From Erigeron canadensis (taxonomy: Eukaryota; Streptophyta; Magnoliopsida; Asterales; Asteraceae), in the NCBI RefSeq assembly GCF_010389155.1, contig NC_057761.1, positions 55,612,587 through 55,676,586 of the forward strand: a stretch of DNA of 64,000 nucleotides. Direction: 5' to 3'. Position numbers and translations under genes: made by a program. Of this stretch, positions 46,101 to 57,153 are shown one piece after another (positions within the stretch are counted from its first letter, which is position 1; the number at the start of each line of letters is the position of its first letter). Under the pieces are notes generated by a model that did not search any database, was not told the origin of the DNA, and saw nothing but the letters and a program-made list of their open reading frames with translations.

Positions 46101-47285
46101 TGGTCTAAGGTTCTCCAAACTAACCTTTGTTGGATGGGAACATCTTTTTTTAGAAAAAAATTTCACTCTTGATGTGTGTAATCTGTAATGGTTGGTTCTG
46201 GTTAAAACATAAACATATAAGCTCATTATCTTAAAGGTAACATGCAACATTGAATCAGAAAATAAGATGTTGGTAGTATTGTGCATCAAGTTTGATTTTG
46301 ACCGCAAAAATTGGGTTTTTTAATCAAATCATCAATAGGGTGGTCAACAATGTTAAAACTCACTTTACTATCTCCATTAAGTTAGAAATAACAATGAAAT
46401 CAAATTTGTAAAATCTACAAACCATATAATTTGAATTTTTTTTTTTACTCGAATCATTTTGGGTCAACCCCATTCCGTTTTGAAGAGTTAACCAACTCTT
46501 CCGACCCACCTATTTTCCCAATATTGTTATTTACTATCTTGTTATCTCTGGTAACAAAAGCATGCTAATTGTTCATTTTTTATTCCACAGATATTACAGT
46601 GCCTCACGGTTCAGGTTGCTGGTGGTGATGGAACCAGCACTGCTGGAGTGTCTCGAGCAACAGTCAAAGAACGGTTCAAGACATTCAATACTCAGTTTGA
46701 GGAATTACATCAAAGGCAGTCTCAATGGACTGTTCCCGACAGTGAATTACGTGAGTCCTTGAGGCTGGCTGTTGCTGAAGTCCTTTTACCTGCCTATAGA
46801 TCTTTCAAAAAGCGCTTTGGGTATGTTTTCTGCAAATACATTAACATTTTTTTTCTTCCGGGAAGTGATAAATTTGACTTATTTAGCAATGAATTGGTTA
46901 CTTTGGGTTATGCTTTTATGAGTTTATCTACAACGGATCAAACATGTATGAGCACTACAGTTGAGTTAAACAGGAAACGAGCCAAATGTCACCAAAGGTG
47001 TATTTTTATAATCATACCTTATAGAAAAATTGTTCATTATTTTTAACAAAATGTATTCAGACCAACATGGCATTATGACCATTTTATCCAACCCGCTCAT
47101 CTTGTCATCTCTAATTTATAGTTTATACATTTGCGCAATAAAAATGATCTTTGTCATATTTATGCAGACCTTTAATTGAGGGTGGTAAGAACCCTTCAAA
47201 GTACATCAGATTTCAGCCAGAGGATCTTGAGCGCATGTTGGCAGAGTTTTTTGAAGGAAAAACAGCACATGAACAAAAGCGTTAG
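43200..47285 (+). CDS. EXO70A1: Exocyst complex subunit EXO70A-type
   Basis: Eleven exons join in frame: 43200-43361, 43477-43572, 43888-44093, 44238-44468, 44580-44718, 45125-45337, 45451-45656, 45742-45939, 46010-46109, 46591-46820 and 47168-47285. The product is 632 aa, close to the usual 635-640. EXO70 is an alpha-helical rod that tethers secretory vesicles to the plasma membrane by binding phosphoinositides and other exocyst subunits. Seen here are the N-terminal coiled-coil (ITDNMTSILGSFDLRLSALE), RGPHEDLESYLEAVNQLKQT, KLGKDDVQKMQWEVLEAKIG, VLDGTVHPLTSYVINYVKFL, the core motif LFMMNNIHYMVRSVRRSEAK, and the C-terminal RESLRLAVAEVLLPAYRSF. The many introns and close resemblance to EXO70A1 put it in the ancient, housekeeping EXO70A clade, not the intronless expanded clades. 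The start ATG is the first in the leader. Confidence 0.96.
44768..45077. mobile_element. hAT-like MITE in EXO70 intron 5
   Basis: The left end TAGAAGTGGCAATTTTGACCC and the reversed right end (TTAGAGGTGGAAAATTGGGC) resemble each other and the GGTGGCAATTTTGACCC termini of plant hAT MITEs. The inner words GGGTCAAATGGG and GACCCATA...TGACCCGC are typical. No target duplication is evident, so the class is tentative. Confidence 0.45.
46325..46530. mobile_element. Possible hAT-like MITE remnant in EXO70 intron 9
   Basis: AATAGGGTGGTCAACAATG at the left and GGGTCAACCCCATTCCG followed by CGACCCACCTATTTTCCC at the right form a weak inverted pair. Judged by eye only. Confidence 0.3.
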
Positions 47286-48047
47286 ATTAGTTTTCAATCA
47301 TTGAATTATGATTGTTAATTCTTTTAGTTAGCATATCATATCCATAAACAGGTGGATGGTGCATTACTATCCCATTAATCTTGTAAGTTTGTCATCATTG
47401 TGATAAATGGAACACCAACTTATATGTTCTAAATAAGTTACATTTAGTTTCGTCAAAAGCTTAAACATTTGTGATATAAGTCCCGATTGATTATCGGAAC
47501 TCCATCCAACCGTCGATAGATGGATTGATATTTGGAGAGATTAAAACCAGGAAGCATTGGGTTCAAATCTTGATGCAAGACCTTCTCATTACGGATTTCC
47601 TCTAAGGTTTGTTATATTTAGAAAGAAAAAAATATAAGATTTTAGAACTCCACTAAAGCATGTTAAAAAAAAAAAGAACAACTATAAATTGAAGCTTTTT
47701 TGCTTTTTTCCCTCATTTATCTTTTCTTTTCCTAATAAAAGCCATAATCTTGTAAAAGCTAATACAAACACTACATAATGGCTTATAATCTTAAAGCAAA
47801 AAAGCCAAAAACCATTTATAAAATATAAGCATAAGCCATGGAAAAAAAAGGTAGGCGAACACCTAGATAAGTCTTTGCCAAAATAAACCGCGAGCTATTG
47901 AAATTATAATTTTTGAGAATCTAATCCTTCGATAATAAAAAAAGAACAGAAAAAAAAAACCTATCATCGCCGCCGCCGCCTCCGGTCATCAGCTCCGGCA
48001 AAGAAACAGACACACTTTATCATATATTATTTTATTAGATTAGATAA
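47286..48047. other. Spacer between EXO70 and the lysidine-synthase-like gene
   Basis: 762 bp. The segment 47505-47640 contains GGGTTCAAATCTTGATGCAA followed by an A-rich end and may be a SINE piece. The segment 47690-47868 (AAGCTTTTTTGC..., then ATAAGCATAAGCCATGG and GTAGGCGAACACCTA) resembles the ends of the PIF/Harbinger element at 10958-12942. A pyrimidine/GC-rich leader (CGCCGCCGCCGCC at 47970) precedes the next gene. Confidence 0.5.
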
Positions 48048-51000
48048 ATGCGAATGGCGAAATCACAGTTAATCCCAACTGGGTTATCTTCATCTTTACA
48101 TATTCTGACTAAATTTCACAGCTTTTTCACTTCAACAAGAACAAATTATGTTAGATTATTGTGTAGTTGCTCTTATAATTATAACCAACAAACACTTGAA
48201 CTCGATAAGTATAAAGAAACATTCTCCAAACGTATGGCCATGGCTGGTCTCCAACAACATCATCGCATTGGTTAGTTTTTTGCTTTCTTTTCCTTTTGTT
48301 TTTTTTTTTGGAATTTGATATTTTATTATAGATACATTCATTCATTATATACTTATAAGGTTGGCTTATTAGTGGTAAGTTCCCCTGAACGTTTAGAAGA
48401 GACCTTTCTTTATGTAGCCTGAACAGGAATCCCTCTCTGTTTATCCGTTTACTTGTTTAGTAGAATGTCAGCATATGTATAAATTATAATGGTTACTGGT
48501 GGGTGTTTGGATTAGGTTATTTTCTGGAATTATCGGGTTATTGGAATTTCAGAAACTTGTATATTTCCAGCTTATGAGCTTGAGCTTGTTGATTCGTTAA
48601 GCCCACAATTTCAAGTTGATAAGCTAATAAACTTTGAAAACTGAGCTTATCCATTTTTTGAAACTTCAATACGCTTATAAGCCCAAAAAGGAGTTAATCC
48701 AAAACCCCCCTGATCAATATGTATGTTTTGATTCTTTTACTGTGGGAGTAGCTATTCGAGTTTTAGAAAATTTGTAAGAAGCTGTCACTAATAAAGATTT
48801 GGTCTTTATGCTTGCTATTGGGTTGTAGCTTTGTAGGTGACGCATGAGTGGGTACAGATACTTATAATCTTAGTGGGTTATTCAGCAAAAATAAAATTGA
48901 TCTCATGTCTCGGATAATTGGGCAGCAACCTAACATTAGAAAGATTTGATATTTGGGTAGAAAGATTTAACCTTGGGCAAAAAAAATATCAGTTTTGTGT
49001 AGAAATATTTTCCCCATGTGTAGAAAGATTTTACCTCTGGGTAAAAAGAGTTGATCTTCGTCAAAAATATATAATCTTTGTGTATGATATGCCCCCCTGT
49101 TTCTTTTATGAAGATTTATCATTGTTTCTAAATTCTGTTTTGTTTCAGCTGTGGGAGTCTCTGGTGGTCCTGACAGTATGGCATTGTGTTTACTAGCTGC
49201 TGATTGGAAAACTAATGGACTAAATGCTACTTCTCGTGGGAAAAATGATGTTGTTGATGGGTTATTGGCAATAATCGTGGATCATGGATTACGTGCAGAG
49301 AGTAAGGACGAGGCAGAAATGGTTCAGTGTCGGGTGCTGGATATGGGTACTAAGTTTTGTCCAATGCATGGTTTAAGTTGTTTTACATATCAGAATGTTA
49401 GTATTTGTTTAACTGGGACAAGAGATGGTTAATGTAGGATCTTTGTAGGAATCAGATGTGAGATTGCCCATTGTAAATGGACAGATGGTAGGCCAAAATT
49501 GGGTCATTTGCAAGAAGCAGCTAGAGATATGAGGTATCGAGAGTTTTATGTGTCTGTGTGAAAGGGTGTGACATCACTTTTAGCAATATCGCTTTAGTTC
49601 AGACTATTGACTATGGCTTTGTGATAGTTCAGCTGTGTCATTTGCAGGTATGAAAGATTACAGGATATTTGTAGTCAGCACCAGATAGGCGTGTTACTTA
49701 TAGCACATCATGCTGATGATCAGGTTCAGTTCATGACTATATTTAAAACTTTAAATAGTTACTCATGTTTTCTAAAATACGCAGCTAGCGTTGATTATTA
49801 AAGACTGCTTAAGATTTCACTTAGATAGATAGTTCGTGATGATATAACATAGATATAATGCAGGCAGAGTTATTCATCCTTAGACTATCTCGTAATAGTG
49901 GCGTTCTTGGACTTGCTGGAATGGCATTGACCACACAATTATTTGCTGCAAATACAAGTTTTAATGGAACATCGAATAGCATTTTAATAGTTCGGCCACT
50001 TTTGGATTTCTCAAAACAAGATTTGTACAAGGTCCGTCATTGTTCTTACTTTCATGTCTTTTTTTCATTAAAACACTCAAAACAGTCGGTCAAATGATCA
50101 AAATGTTGTTACCCCGAATCCTTTTAAAAACTTCATCTCTCTTTGCCAGATATGTGAAGGTGCCAAACAGGAGTGGGTGGAGGATCCCACAAATCACAAG
50201 ACCATATTTGCACGGAATAGGATCCGATTGTCCTTACAAAACCTGTCATCATGTGAGTTGCATTGCTATAGTGATTCAGGAAGTTGTAATATCAATGATG
50301 CAAGGTTCTTTTATATGTATTATTGGAGGGCAGTAGGGTACCTTTAACACTTGACAAATTTGCACTTGTTTTTACAGCTATATTTAAATCTGAGTTGCAA
50401 GCAATCATATTGGCATGTCGGAGAACTCGTTTCTATGTTGACCAAGTTAGCCAAACTTTGATAAGTCAAGCAGTGACTGTTATGCCTGTAAGTACTTCTT
50501 AATTTCTGTGGTATCTCATTCAACCTCACAAAATATAAAAAAGAGGAAGTAAAAGGATATGCCGTAAATATAGTGGAGAAGGTCTTAGGTTTGACTTTCT
50601 TTCTGCTTTTCTCATTCTTCAATCAAGTAAAACTTTTTGCTCGTTGAGTGCAGCAAGGATATGCCATTATTGATTTACTAGTTTTAAATCCTTCAGAAGT
50701 CTCGGATATTTGTCTCTCCAAGTTCGTGACACTCCTATTGCAGGTAAAACAATCAATATTGTATAAAAAGTTTACAAGTTAATTTTCAAGATATTCTAAT
50801 TTTGCCTGAATTTATTTATATACTAGTTTATATCCCAAAGGCAAAGACCAGTCCGAGGCAGAGCACAGAAGTTGCTATTGAACTACTTCCGGGCATTCCC
50901 ATGCAAGGTCTTACTTTTATCAACTTCAATTCTAGAGTTGGTTAACAGGTTCTAGTTCAAACAATCATTTTTAGTATAGGTAGAAACATGCCAAGTTGGA

Positions 51001-52391
51001 CTGGGTTGCCCAAACCAAATTTTTGTCCATTTATGATTATTAAATGTGGTAACTATGACTATGAAAAATATTAATAAGGTTTCAAATATTCTAATTAAAA
51101 ACAATTTAGGAGGTTGTTTGCATCAGGGATAAACTTTGGGTGACTTCAAACCATATTCTGTCATTCCCTTTGGCTTACATGCTTTTTGTTTGACCGTTGA
51201 GATATAACACAACCCAAATAGACCCATTCGATGTATCCAGTTGAAATTGTCACCTCTACTGGGCATCCATTTACCTAGTCTATATTTATTAATTAGCCCA
51301 TTTGCGTCACCCTATTGTATATGCTAATTCTTTCGTAATACTCTATACTATCATCTAAACTTTTTCTCATCAGTCATATTACCAATTGTTACTATTATAT
51401 TAATTTCACTGATTTTTATTTTTATTTTCAACTGCAGTCTTCTTTTACTGCAGCCGGTTGTTACCTATGTGCAGCACCTGGTTCCAAAGGCACTAAGGTT
51501 CTTATTTGCTGTTCAGTCAATTCTGCTTTACCTATGAAGATGCAATCATTCTATGTAGGCTCTTCTAATGAACCGAAAGTCAACATTTCAAGCGAGCTAG
51601 AACAAGTCATAGAAACTGGAAGATCATATTCAAATAAAAAGGTACTAAATGCCTTAGAGGTGCCATTTTTAAACACGACGTCTGTTGATTCTATTTTAAC
51701 TGAAGCCAAACGGCTCAAGATTCTTAGTGAACCAACATGTCAAGCAATTTGTTCTTTGCACGAGACTGAACTTGAAAAGTTCAAATTAAAACCCGAAGCT
51801 TTGCCTGACCATGAATCGCCGAAGGTTGTGGAATCGGTTGAAGCTAAAGATCTTCGTCATGGGCAAATAGGTCATTTCATGGATAGGTTTTCGGTGTCAT
51901 GGGAGCTCATTTACAGAAGATGTGATAGTTGTTGTGGGCTTGACCAAGACTCGGTCACAGAGGTGCGTCATATGGTTGATGCTGATTGGCTGTATCTTTC
52001 TAAATTAAATAAGAGTGAACATATGGAAGGTATTCAACTTGAAAGGGTAAATGCAGTTAGAGAATCAGCACACCAAGCTCTTTTGTTATTGAAGTCAATT
52101 CCAGTTGCCGCAAGAAGAAGCCTTCCTGTTCTAGTCAACCCCAAAGGACAGATTTTAAGCATTCCGGTAAGCATGGTCCTATCAACCATATTGCTTAGTG
52201 AAACATCTAATTGAGTTTCCAAGTTTATCTTTTTCATACTCATTCTTGAACGAGTCTACATTTTCTGGCTTATAACAAGTTTTGCTATTTATGTACAGAG
52301 TGTTTGCTTCAGCATTTGTCAATGTTTAAAGGCGTCAGCTGAATTCATTCCCAGAGTACCTCTTGGTGGTGGTTACAGTTCATTTTTATGA
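48048..52391 (+). CDS. RSY3: tRNA(Ile)-lysidine synthase-like protein, plastid type (RASPBERRY3-like)
   Basis: Eleven exons join in frame: 48048-48270, 49149-49346, 49449-49533, 49648-49723, 49864-50031, 50150-50252, 50378-50487, 50654-50743, 50827-50907, 51438-52166 and 52299-52391. The product is 651 aa. The N-terminal 60 residues are rich in Ser/Thr/Arg and look like a plastid transit peptide. Exon 2 opens with the ATP pyrophosphatase P-loop VGVSGGPDSMALCLLAADW. Then come IIVDHGLRAESKDEAEMV, the conserved LLIAHHADDQAELFILRLSR, VRPLLDFSKQDLYK and WVEDPTNHKTIFARNRIR, in the order of bacterial TilS. TilS converts C34 of the CAU-anticodon tRNA-Ile to lysidine so that it reads AUA. The plant homologue RSY3 is thought to do this in plastids and is needed for embryo development. 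The large exon 10 is plant-specific. An in-frame ATG two codons after the chosen start is possible. Confidence 0.94.
48501..48711. mobile_element. MITE in intron 1 of the lysidine-synthase-like gene
   Basis: GGGTGTTTGGATTAGGTTAT at the left and AGTTAATCCAAAACCCCCC at the right are inverted repeats. The inner text repeats AGCTTAT(G/C) and GCTTATAAGCCC. The GGGTGTTTGGATTA end suggests a Tourist/PIF or hAT MITE. A target duplication is not clear. Confidence 0.6.
48938..49084 (+). repeat. 21-bp minisatellite, seven units, in intron 1
   Basis: Seven consecutive 21-bp units in perfect register, for example AGAAAGATTTGATATTTGGG(T), AGAAAGATTTAACCTTGGGC(A) and AGAAAGATTTTACCTCTGGG(T). The unit length keeps a plus frame open and gives a run of seven-residue repeats (ERFDIWV, ERFNLGQ, ERFYLWV). 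The frame is out of phase with exon 2, so it is not coding. Confidence 0.75.
50978..51257. mobile_element. Possible hAT-like MITE in intron 9 of the lysidine-synthase-like gene
   Basis: AGGTAGAAACATGCCAAGTTGG at the left resembles the reversed right end AGAGGTGACAATTTCAACTGG, written here as two short words. Inner words TGGACTGGGTTG and AACCCAAATAGACCCATT fit the family seen in the EXO70 introns. Only weak inverted similarity is visible. Confidence 0.4.
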
Positions 52392-52605
52392 CCATCTCTG
52401 CTAAATGTGTTCCAGACTGGTGACTGAGGTACATTTTTAAGAACTCAAAAGGGTCCATTTCGAAGTTGGAACTGCAGAATTGTATAGATATCAAAAGCTA
52501 CATTCAATAGTTGGTGTGCCACATTTAGCATATATAGTGGACCATTCTGTATGCAAAACCCGTATGGCTTAGTGAGTTAGTTCATTTCTCTTTCACATAC
52601 CGTCG

Positions 52606-52866
52606 ATGCTTATGAGGAGATCAACTACAGAAGCCGAATGTATCGCTACAGGGACCCAATTTTGCATGATCGTAAAGTCAATTTTGTATGAGCGCTTCAT
52701 TTGGATCCAGGTTTATACATATGTGTCGTGGACCAGATCCTATTATGTAGCCATGTTGGTAGTATACACCCTCATATCCTGCTACCACTCGTTCCACATA
52801 AAGCACATCAATTTGTACCCGCAAATTCAAAGCACATCAGTTTGTACCCGCAAAATCAACTCGGAT
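52606..52866 (+). pseudogene. Possible copia RNase H remnant
   Basis: RRSTTEAECIATGTQF resembles the STTEAEY motif of the copia-type RNase H domain. The following sequence lacks the expected downstream motifs and contains a 28-bp tandem duplication, so this is at best a short decayed fragment. Confidence 0.35.
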
Positions 52867-53898
52867 AATACGTAAGCACTTAAGCTGCATCAAGTGTCAA
52901 GTGTGGCCCTGGCTGAAATGGAGAGAAACCGACAACAGGTGGACTATCTTGTTCCTGATTTCAGCATATATAAAGGGATGCATGGAAGGTCAAAATAATT
53001 ATTAATGCTCATACCACAATTAAATCGGATCTTCTCTATATATTTCTATATTCCCTAACAATAAATTGCATTTGAAACAATGCTGATTCTACAATTGAGT
53101 CGGGACTTCTTCATATCAACTAACTTAGAAACTTTATGGTTCCAATTCTGATGAGTGATGAGTTTTCCTTTTTATAAAAGACAAATAAGCTGGGGCCATA
53201 CAGAAATATAGACCGATATAGACATTTGTTATTATATAAAGTTGATCAGTTGGGTAAAATCTACGCCTTTAGGGATCAGTCGAGTTATCAAGTCTATTTT
53301 TGCATCGAAAAACTTTTGGCCTTGAGATGGATGTCACACAACGTAGCGTGTGTCGGTTCGTCTTTGAGTGTCATTATAATTAAGCTTGCATATGTGTAGA
53401 TTGGGATGATTATGTTAAAAGAAGCTAAACTTGCTTTTGTACTATATAGTTTTGTTGCATTTGATTCTAAATCGGACTTGACACCCACCATTGGGGCTAA
53501 AAGTTTGTTTGATACTCTATATTGTGACAACAATAGCCAAACAAACTTATCTTAATTGATTGGTGAGTGGTATGTGTCACATCATATTCTAGGAAGCTAT
53601 TTTGTACTATAGTTGAGTCCTTTTATGAGATAGTATATTGCCTTCGTACTTTATGGATAAGTTGTATATAGATTGTTTACTCGTCTTTGAGATAAGGAAA
53701 CAAGTTTTTTATAATTTTTGGTACACAAATTCGCAAAAGATCTAGCGACGTCTCTCTTGTTTTTATAACGCCTTTTAGTAATTGTGTACAACCTTCCAGA
53801 TCTCTATACGAAAATATATGAGTTTACTTCGAATCGAGTTACATACACGCATGAGTATTGGAAATTTAAAATGATTTTTTCTATCGAAGCTTTTGTTT

Positions 53899-54117
53899 CT
53901 ATATGTTGTGCTTCTTCTTGACAAAAAAATTTACATTTTGATGTTGATCACTTTTCTTAATAAGCTTGTCATTAACTAGTAAATCTTCATGTGTTTCAAT
54001 ATAATTGTTTAACTGACCAATAAAGTTAGTGCAAGTTGGTTGGAAACCAACTTTTTGATGTCCTTTTTCATAATCTTGAGTTTGAACAAGCACTTGCTTA
54101 GGCCATTGACAAGCCAT
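53899..54117 (-). other. Orphan 72-aa open frame
   Basis: The frame begins MACQWPKQVLVQTQDYEKGH and ends FFVKKKHNI. Composition and codon use look coding, more so than nearby frames. I do not recognise the family, there is no clear promoter, and no adjoining exon could be assigned. It may be an exon of a decayed gene or a chance frame. Confidence 0.25.
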
Positions 54118-55409
54118 AAATTTTTAGAACAAATACTGTATAGCACACGTAGACACCACTGCTTTAACCGTGTCCTGACTGTTGTAAAGTAGCATTTTCA
54201 TGAAAAACCCCACAAGGTATGACTCCAAGGAGTTGAACTTACAACTTATGGGTAAATTTCCATACCTCAACCAGCTAAGCTGGTTTACTAGCTATTGTCA
54301 TTTATTAAAATTAAAATATATAATAAATGTCATCGGACAAAAACAAGCAAGAAACTAAAAGATACAATATATACCTCAAAAACGCCGTAAAAACATCAAA
54401 CAATAGACTTAAATCTTCTTTTCTATTTAACATACCAGAAGACTTTATCTTCTATGATATGTATAGGTAAACCACCTAAATAAACGCATCTTAATCAGTG
54501 ATCTAAATTTGTCGTTCAAAATGAATATAAAAAAATAATAATATTAAGGACCAAGTACAGCCACACAAAACTCCGAGACTCAAAGAACAACGAAAGCTAA
54601 TTAAAGGATTTGACAGTTGACACAACTCGAAATGGTCTCTCAATCGTCTTTAAGATCTGTTTGAAATGGTGAACTTGGAAAAGGAAAACTTGAAATCAAT
54701 GTAATTGTCAATGCTGTCATTGTTGTTTTGATGTTTTCTTTAATTTAATTGTGACCGTAGACGTATTCGTGTATTTGTGAATTTGTTAAACAATTAAAAA
54801 AAAAAAAAACAACAGAATCATCATGTTGCATAAAGAAAGGTTAAATGTGACAATTTATTCGATTTCAATTATTAAAGTATTGAGTCAATATATATGTAAC
54901 TCAAATGTTTTATATATTGTCAAGTTCACATGGAGTTGGTAATAAGGTAATATGAACATGGAAGGAAAATTAATGATGCATACACATACACTTGACTTGG
55001 ACGATGATCATATATATATCAATTTATGGATTTGGACGGCCACTAATTGCCCTTCCTATCTGTTATATAAAAATTTGTAATATATATATACTTCAAAGTT
55101 CAAAACAAGTTGTCAATTGTCTTTAGTTTTTAGTCTTCAATTGCACATGATTACCATATAAAATTAGGTTGTCCAAAGTATATCATTGATAAATATATAG
55201 TTTCATTTACTTTAGATAAGTTTTTAGCAAAAGAAAAATGATTATCATGTTTTATACATAATACAAATACAAATAGTGTTACTTTAGTTTTTTATAATCA
55301 TTGCCTCTATGGGTTTTTTCTCTTAATTAAACTATTTCAATTCGTTAGAGGTGTTATCATGATTCAAGTAAACAGTACCCTACCGTCAAAACTAAAGTGT
55401 CGGCCATAG

Positions 55410-55433
55410 TATATATATATATATATATATATA
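55410..55433. repeat. (TA)n tract 1
   Basis: Pure TA dinucleotide run forming the left border of the inverted-repeat cluster. Confidence 0.8.
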
Positions 55434-55900
55434 ACTTTTTTTTGGCAAGAACCTTTAAGAACTTTTCAAATCAAGCCCAACCGATGATTGTTCTCTACAT
55501 GAAAATTGTTTTTTGATTGTTTTCTAAATAACTTATGTGTAATTTTAAAGTTTATAATTGTGTGGAGGCATTGATTATCATCCGTTATACAATTATGTGG
55601 AGATTTAGATTATTGATCACATGTGCACGTATATTGCTATGATCACATGTATGCAAGTCGATCACATGTAATCATAGCAATATTCGTGCACATGTGATCA
55701 AGAATCCAAATCTCCATATAATTGTATAACAGATGATAATCTATGCCTCCACACAATTATAAACTTTAAAATTACACATAAGTTATTCAGAAAACAATCA
55801 AAAAATAATTTTCATGTAAAAAATAATCATCGGTTGGGCTTGATTTGAAAAGTTCTCAAAGGTTCTCGCAAAAATAAAGGTTCTCAAAATAACTTTTCAA
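55434..55900. repeat. Inverted-repeat element A
   Basis: Arms of about 200 bp (55446-55640 and 55665-55885) are near-perfect inverted copies, for example GAACTTTTCAAATCAAGCCC against its complement GGGCTTGATTTGAAAAGTTC. Only about 25 bp separate them (around 55641-55669, GATCACATGT words). The transcript would fold into one long hairpin. It is bounded on both sides by (TA)n. No coding frame. Confidence 0.85.
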
Positions 55901-55923
55901 TATATATATATATATATATATAT
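55901..55923. repeat. (TA)n tract 2
   Basis: TA run separating elements A and B. Confidence 0.8.
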
Positions 55924-56548
55924 GTGGGAAATATAAATTGAGTCTAGCTTATTTTAAGTCAAAAAAAAGTCCATTGATTTTCTTCCATCTCCTCCAATTC
56001 CAACCACCTCCTACCACCACCACCATCATCTCCGACCACCACTATGATCATCCGGCAACGGCGACCATTTCCGGCGACACTTACACATGTGTAAGTACAA
56101 CTTATGTACACAACAATGAAGGTTAAAAGCGGAGCCCGTCAATCCATGGCGGAGCCATAGCAACTAAAGGCGGAGGCCGTTAGGTAGATTACGCATCACC
56201 GGTCACCCCCTATGACCTATCACCCTCTATGACCTATCACCCTTAATGACCTATCACCCCACCAGCTTTGGTTTATGAATATCCTTAAAGGCGAAGCCCG
56301 CTCCGATATATAATTTTTAACAACCACCACCAGCCACCATCATCGCCAGAAAGTTAACTAACATATGTGTAAGTTGTACTTACACATGTGTAAGTCTCGC
56401 CGGAGATGGTCGCCGTCACCGGAGGATCATGGTGGTGGCCGGAGATGATGATGGTGGTGGTACTGGTGGTCGGAGTTAACTTACACATGTGTAAGTTACA
56501 TGAACTTTTTTTGAACTCAAATTAGCTAGACTCAATTTATCTCACCCT
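55924..56548. repeat. Inverted-repeat element B
   Basis: The outer ends AAATTGAGTCTAGCT and AGCTAGACTCAATTT, and inner arms with CACCACCACCATCATCTCC and GCGACCATTTCCGGCGA against their complements at 56395-56470, form arms of about 180 bp. The centre (56103-56318) is a module also found in element E. ACTTACACATGTGTAAGT palindromes border the core. Confidence 0.8.
56103..56318 (+). repeat. Shared core module, copy 1
   Basis: It begins TATGTACACAACAATGAAGG, contains GCGGAGCCCGTCAATC, has three tandem copies of TATGACCTATCACCCTC-like units, and ends CTTTGGTTTATGAATATCC with GGCGAAGCCCG. It matches 57465-57736 almost base for base apart from repeat-number differences. Confidence 0.8.
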
Positions 56549-56563
56549 ATATATATATATATA
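56549..56563. repeat. (TA)n tract 3
   Basis: TA run separating elements B and C. Confidence 0.75.
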
Positions 56564-56735
56564 GTGAAATGTTAGGTAAAACATGCAGTATCTATCTTAG
56601 GTAAAGCATGGAGGGACTATGTAAAATTCAGAGGGGTGATGTATGTTTATCAAATTCAAAGATTTAATCTGTAACTTTTTTTAATGTGGCAGTTTCTAAG
56701 CTTAAGTAAAGTTTACAGTACGGATCATTTTCCTT
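56564..56735. mobile_element. Element C, small MITE-like unit
   Basis: AAATGTTAGGTAAAACATGC at the left and GTAAAGTTTACAGTACGGATCATTTTCC at the right (given as two words GTAAAGTTTACAG and TACGGATCATTTTCC) lie between two TA tracts. The right end, reversed, starts GGAAAATGATCCGTACTGTA, loosely like the end of the 5771 element. No long inverted arms. Confidence 0.4.
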
Positions 56736-56753
56736 TATATATATATATATATA
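56736..56753. repeat. (TA)n tract 4
   Basis: TA run separating elements C and D. Confidence 0.75.
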
Positions 56754-57114
56754 GGGTGACAATCAAATGGGAACCAACTTAAAATGAGAACAAATAAGAA
56801 CACTTAAAAACTACATTTTGATGCATTAAAAGTCCATAAAACTGACATAGTGCATAACTAATTATCATTATTTAAGTGTTTAATAATGTTTTTTGTTGGA
56901 TGCATCATTTTGATAATATGCATCCAAGATAGATGCACAAAACAAAAAACGTGATTTTTTCGATTTTGAAGGATCAATGTGTTGTTAAACACTTAAATAA
57001 TGATAATTAGTTATGCACTATGTTAGTTTTATGGACTTTTAATGCATCAAAATGATGTTTTTAAGTGTTCTCACCGTTCTTATTTTAAAAATATTCTCAC
57101 CGGAGTGTTACCCT
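56754..57114. repeat. Inverted-repeat element D
   Basis: The ends GGGTGACAATCAAATGGGAA and CTCACCGGAGTGTTACCC are loosely complementary. The arms match well inside: TAACTAATTATCATTATTTAAG on the left against its complement at 56986-57014, and AAAGTCCATAAAACT against AGTTTTATGGACTTT. The centre has GGATGCATCATTTTGATAAT. Arms are about 150 bp. Confidence 0.8.
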
Positions 57115-57119
57115 ACATA

Positions 57120-57129
<10 letters not shown>

Positions 57130-57153
<24 letters not shown>
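57130..57153. repeat. (TG)n(TA)n tract 5
   Basis: A short TG run passing into a TA run, separating elements D and E. Confidence 0.75.

Larger units (their letters stand above)
52392..55409. other. Three kilobases without a definite gene
   Basis: It contains a possible copia RNase H remnant (52606-52700), a 28-bp tandem duplication of AAGCACATCA(A/G)TTTGTACCC at 52800-52860, and an orphan 72-aa frame at 53899-54117, each listed separately. The rest is AT-rich, with nothing recognised. Confidence 0.4.

Noticed and set aside
48918..49196. 92-aa frame leading into exon 2 of the lysidine-synthase-like gene
   Set aside because: It is out of phase with exon 2 and consists mostly of the intron minisatellite.
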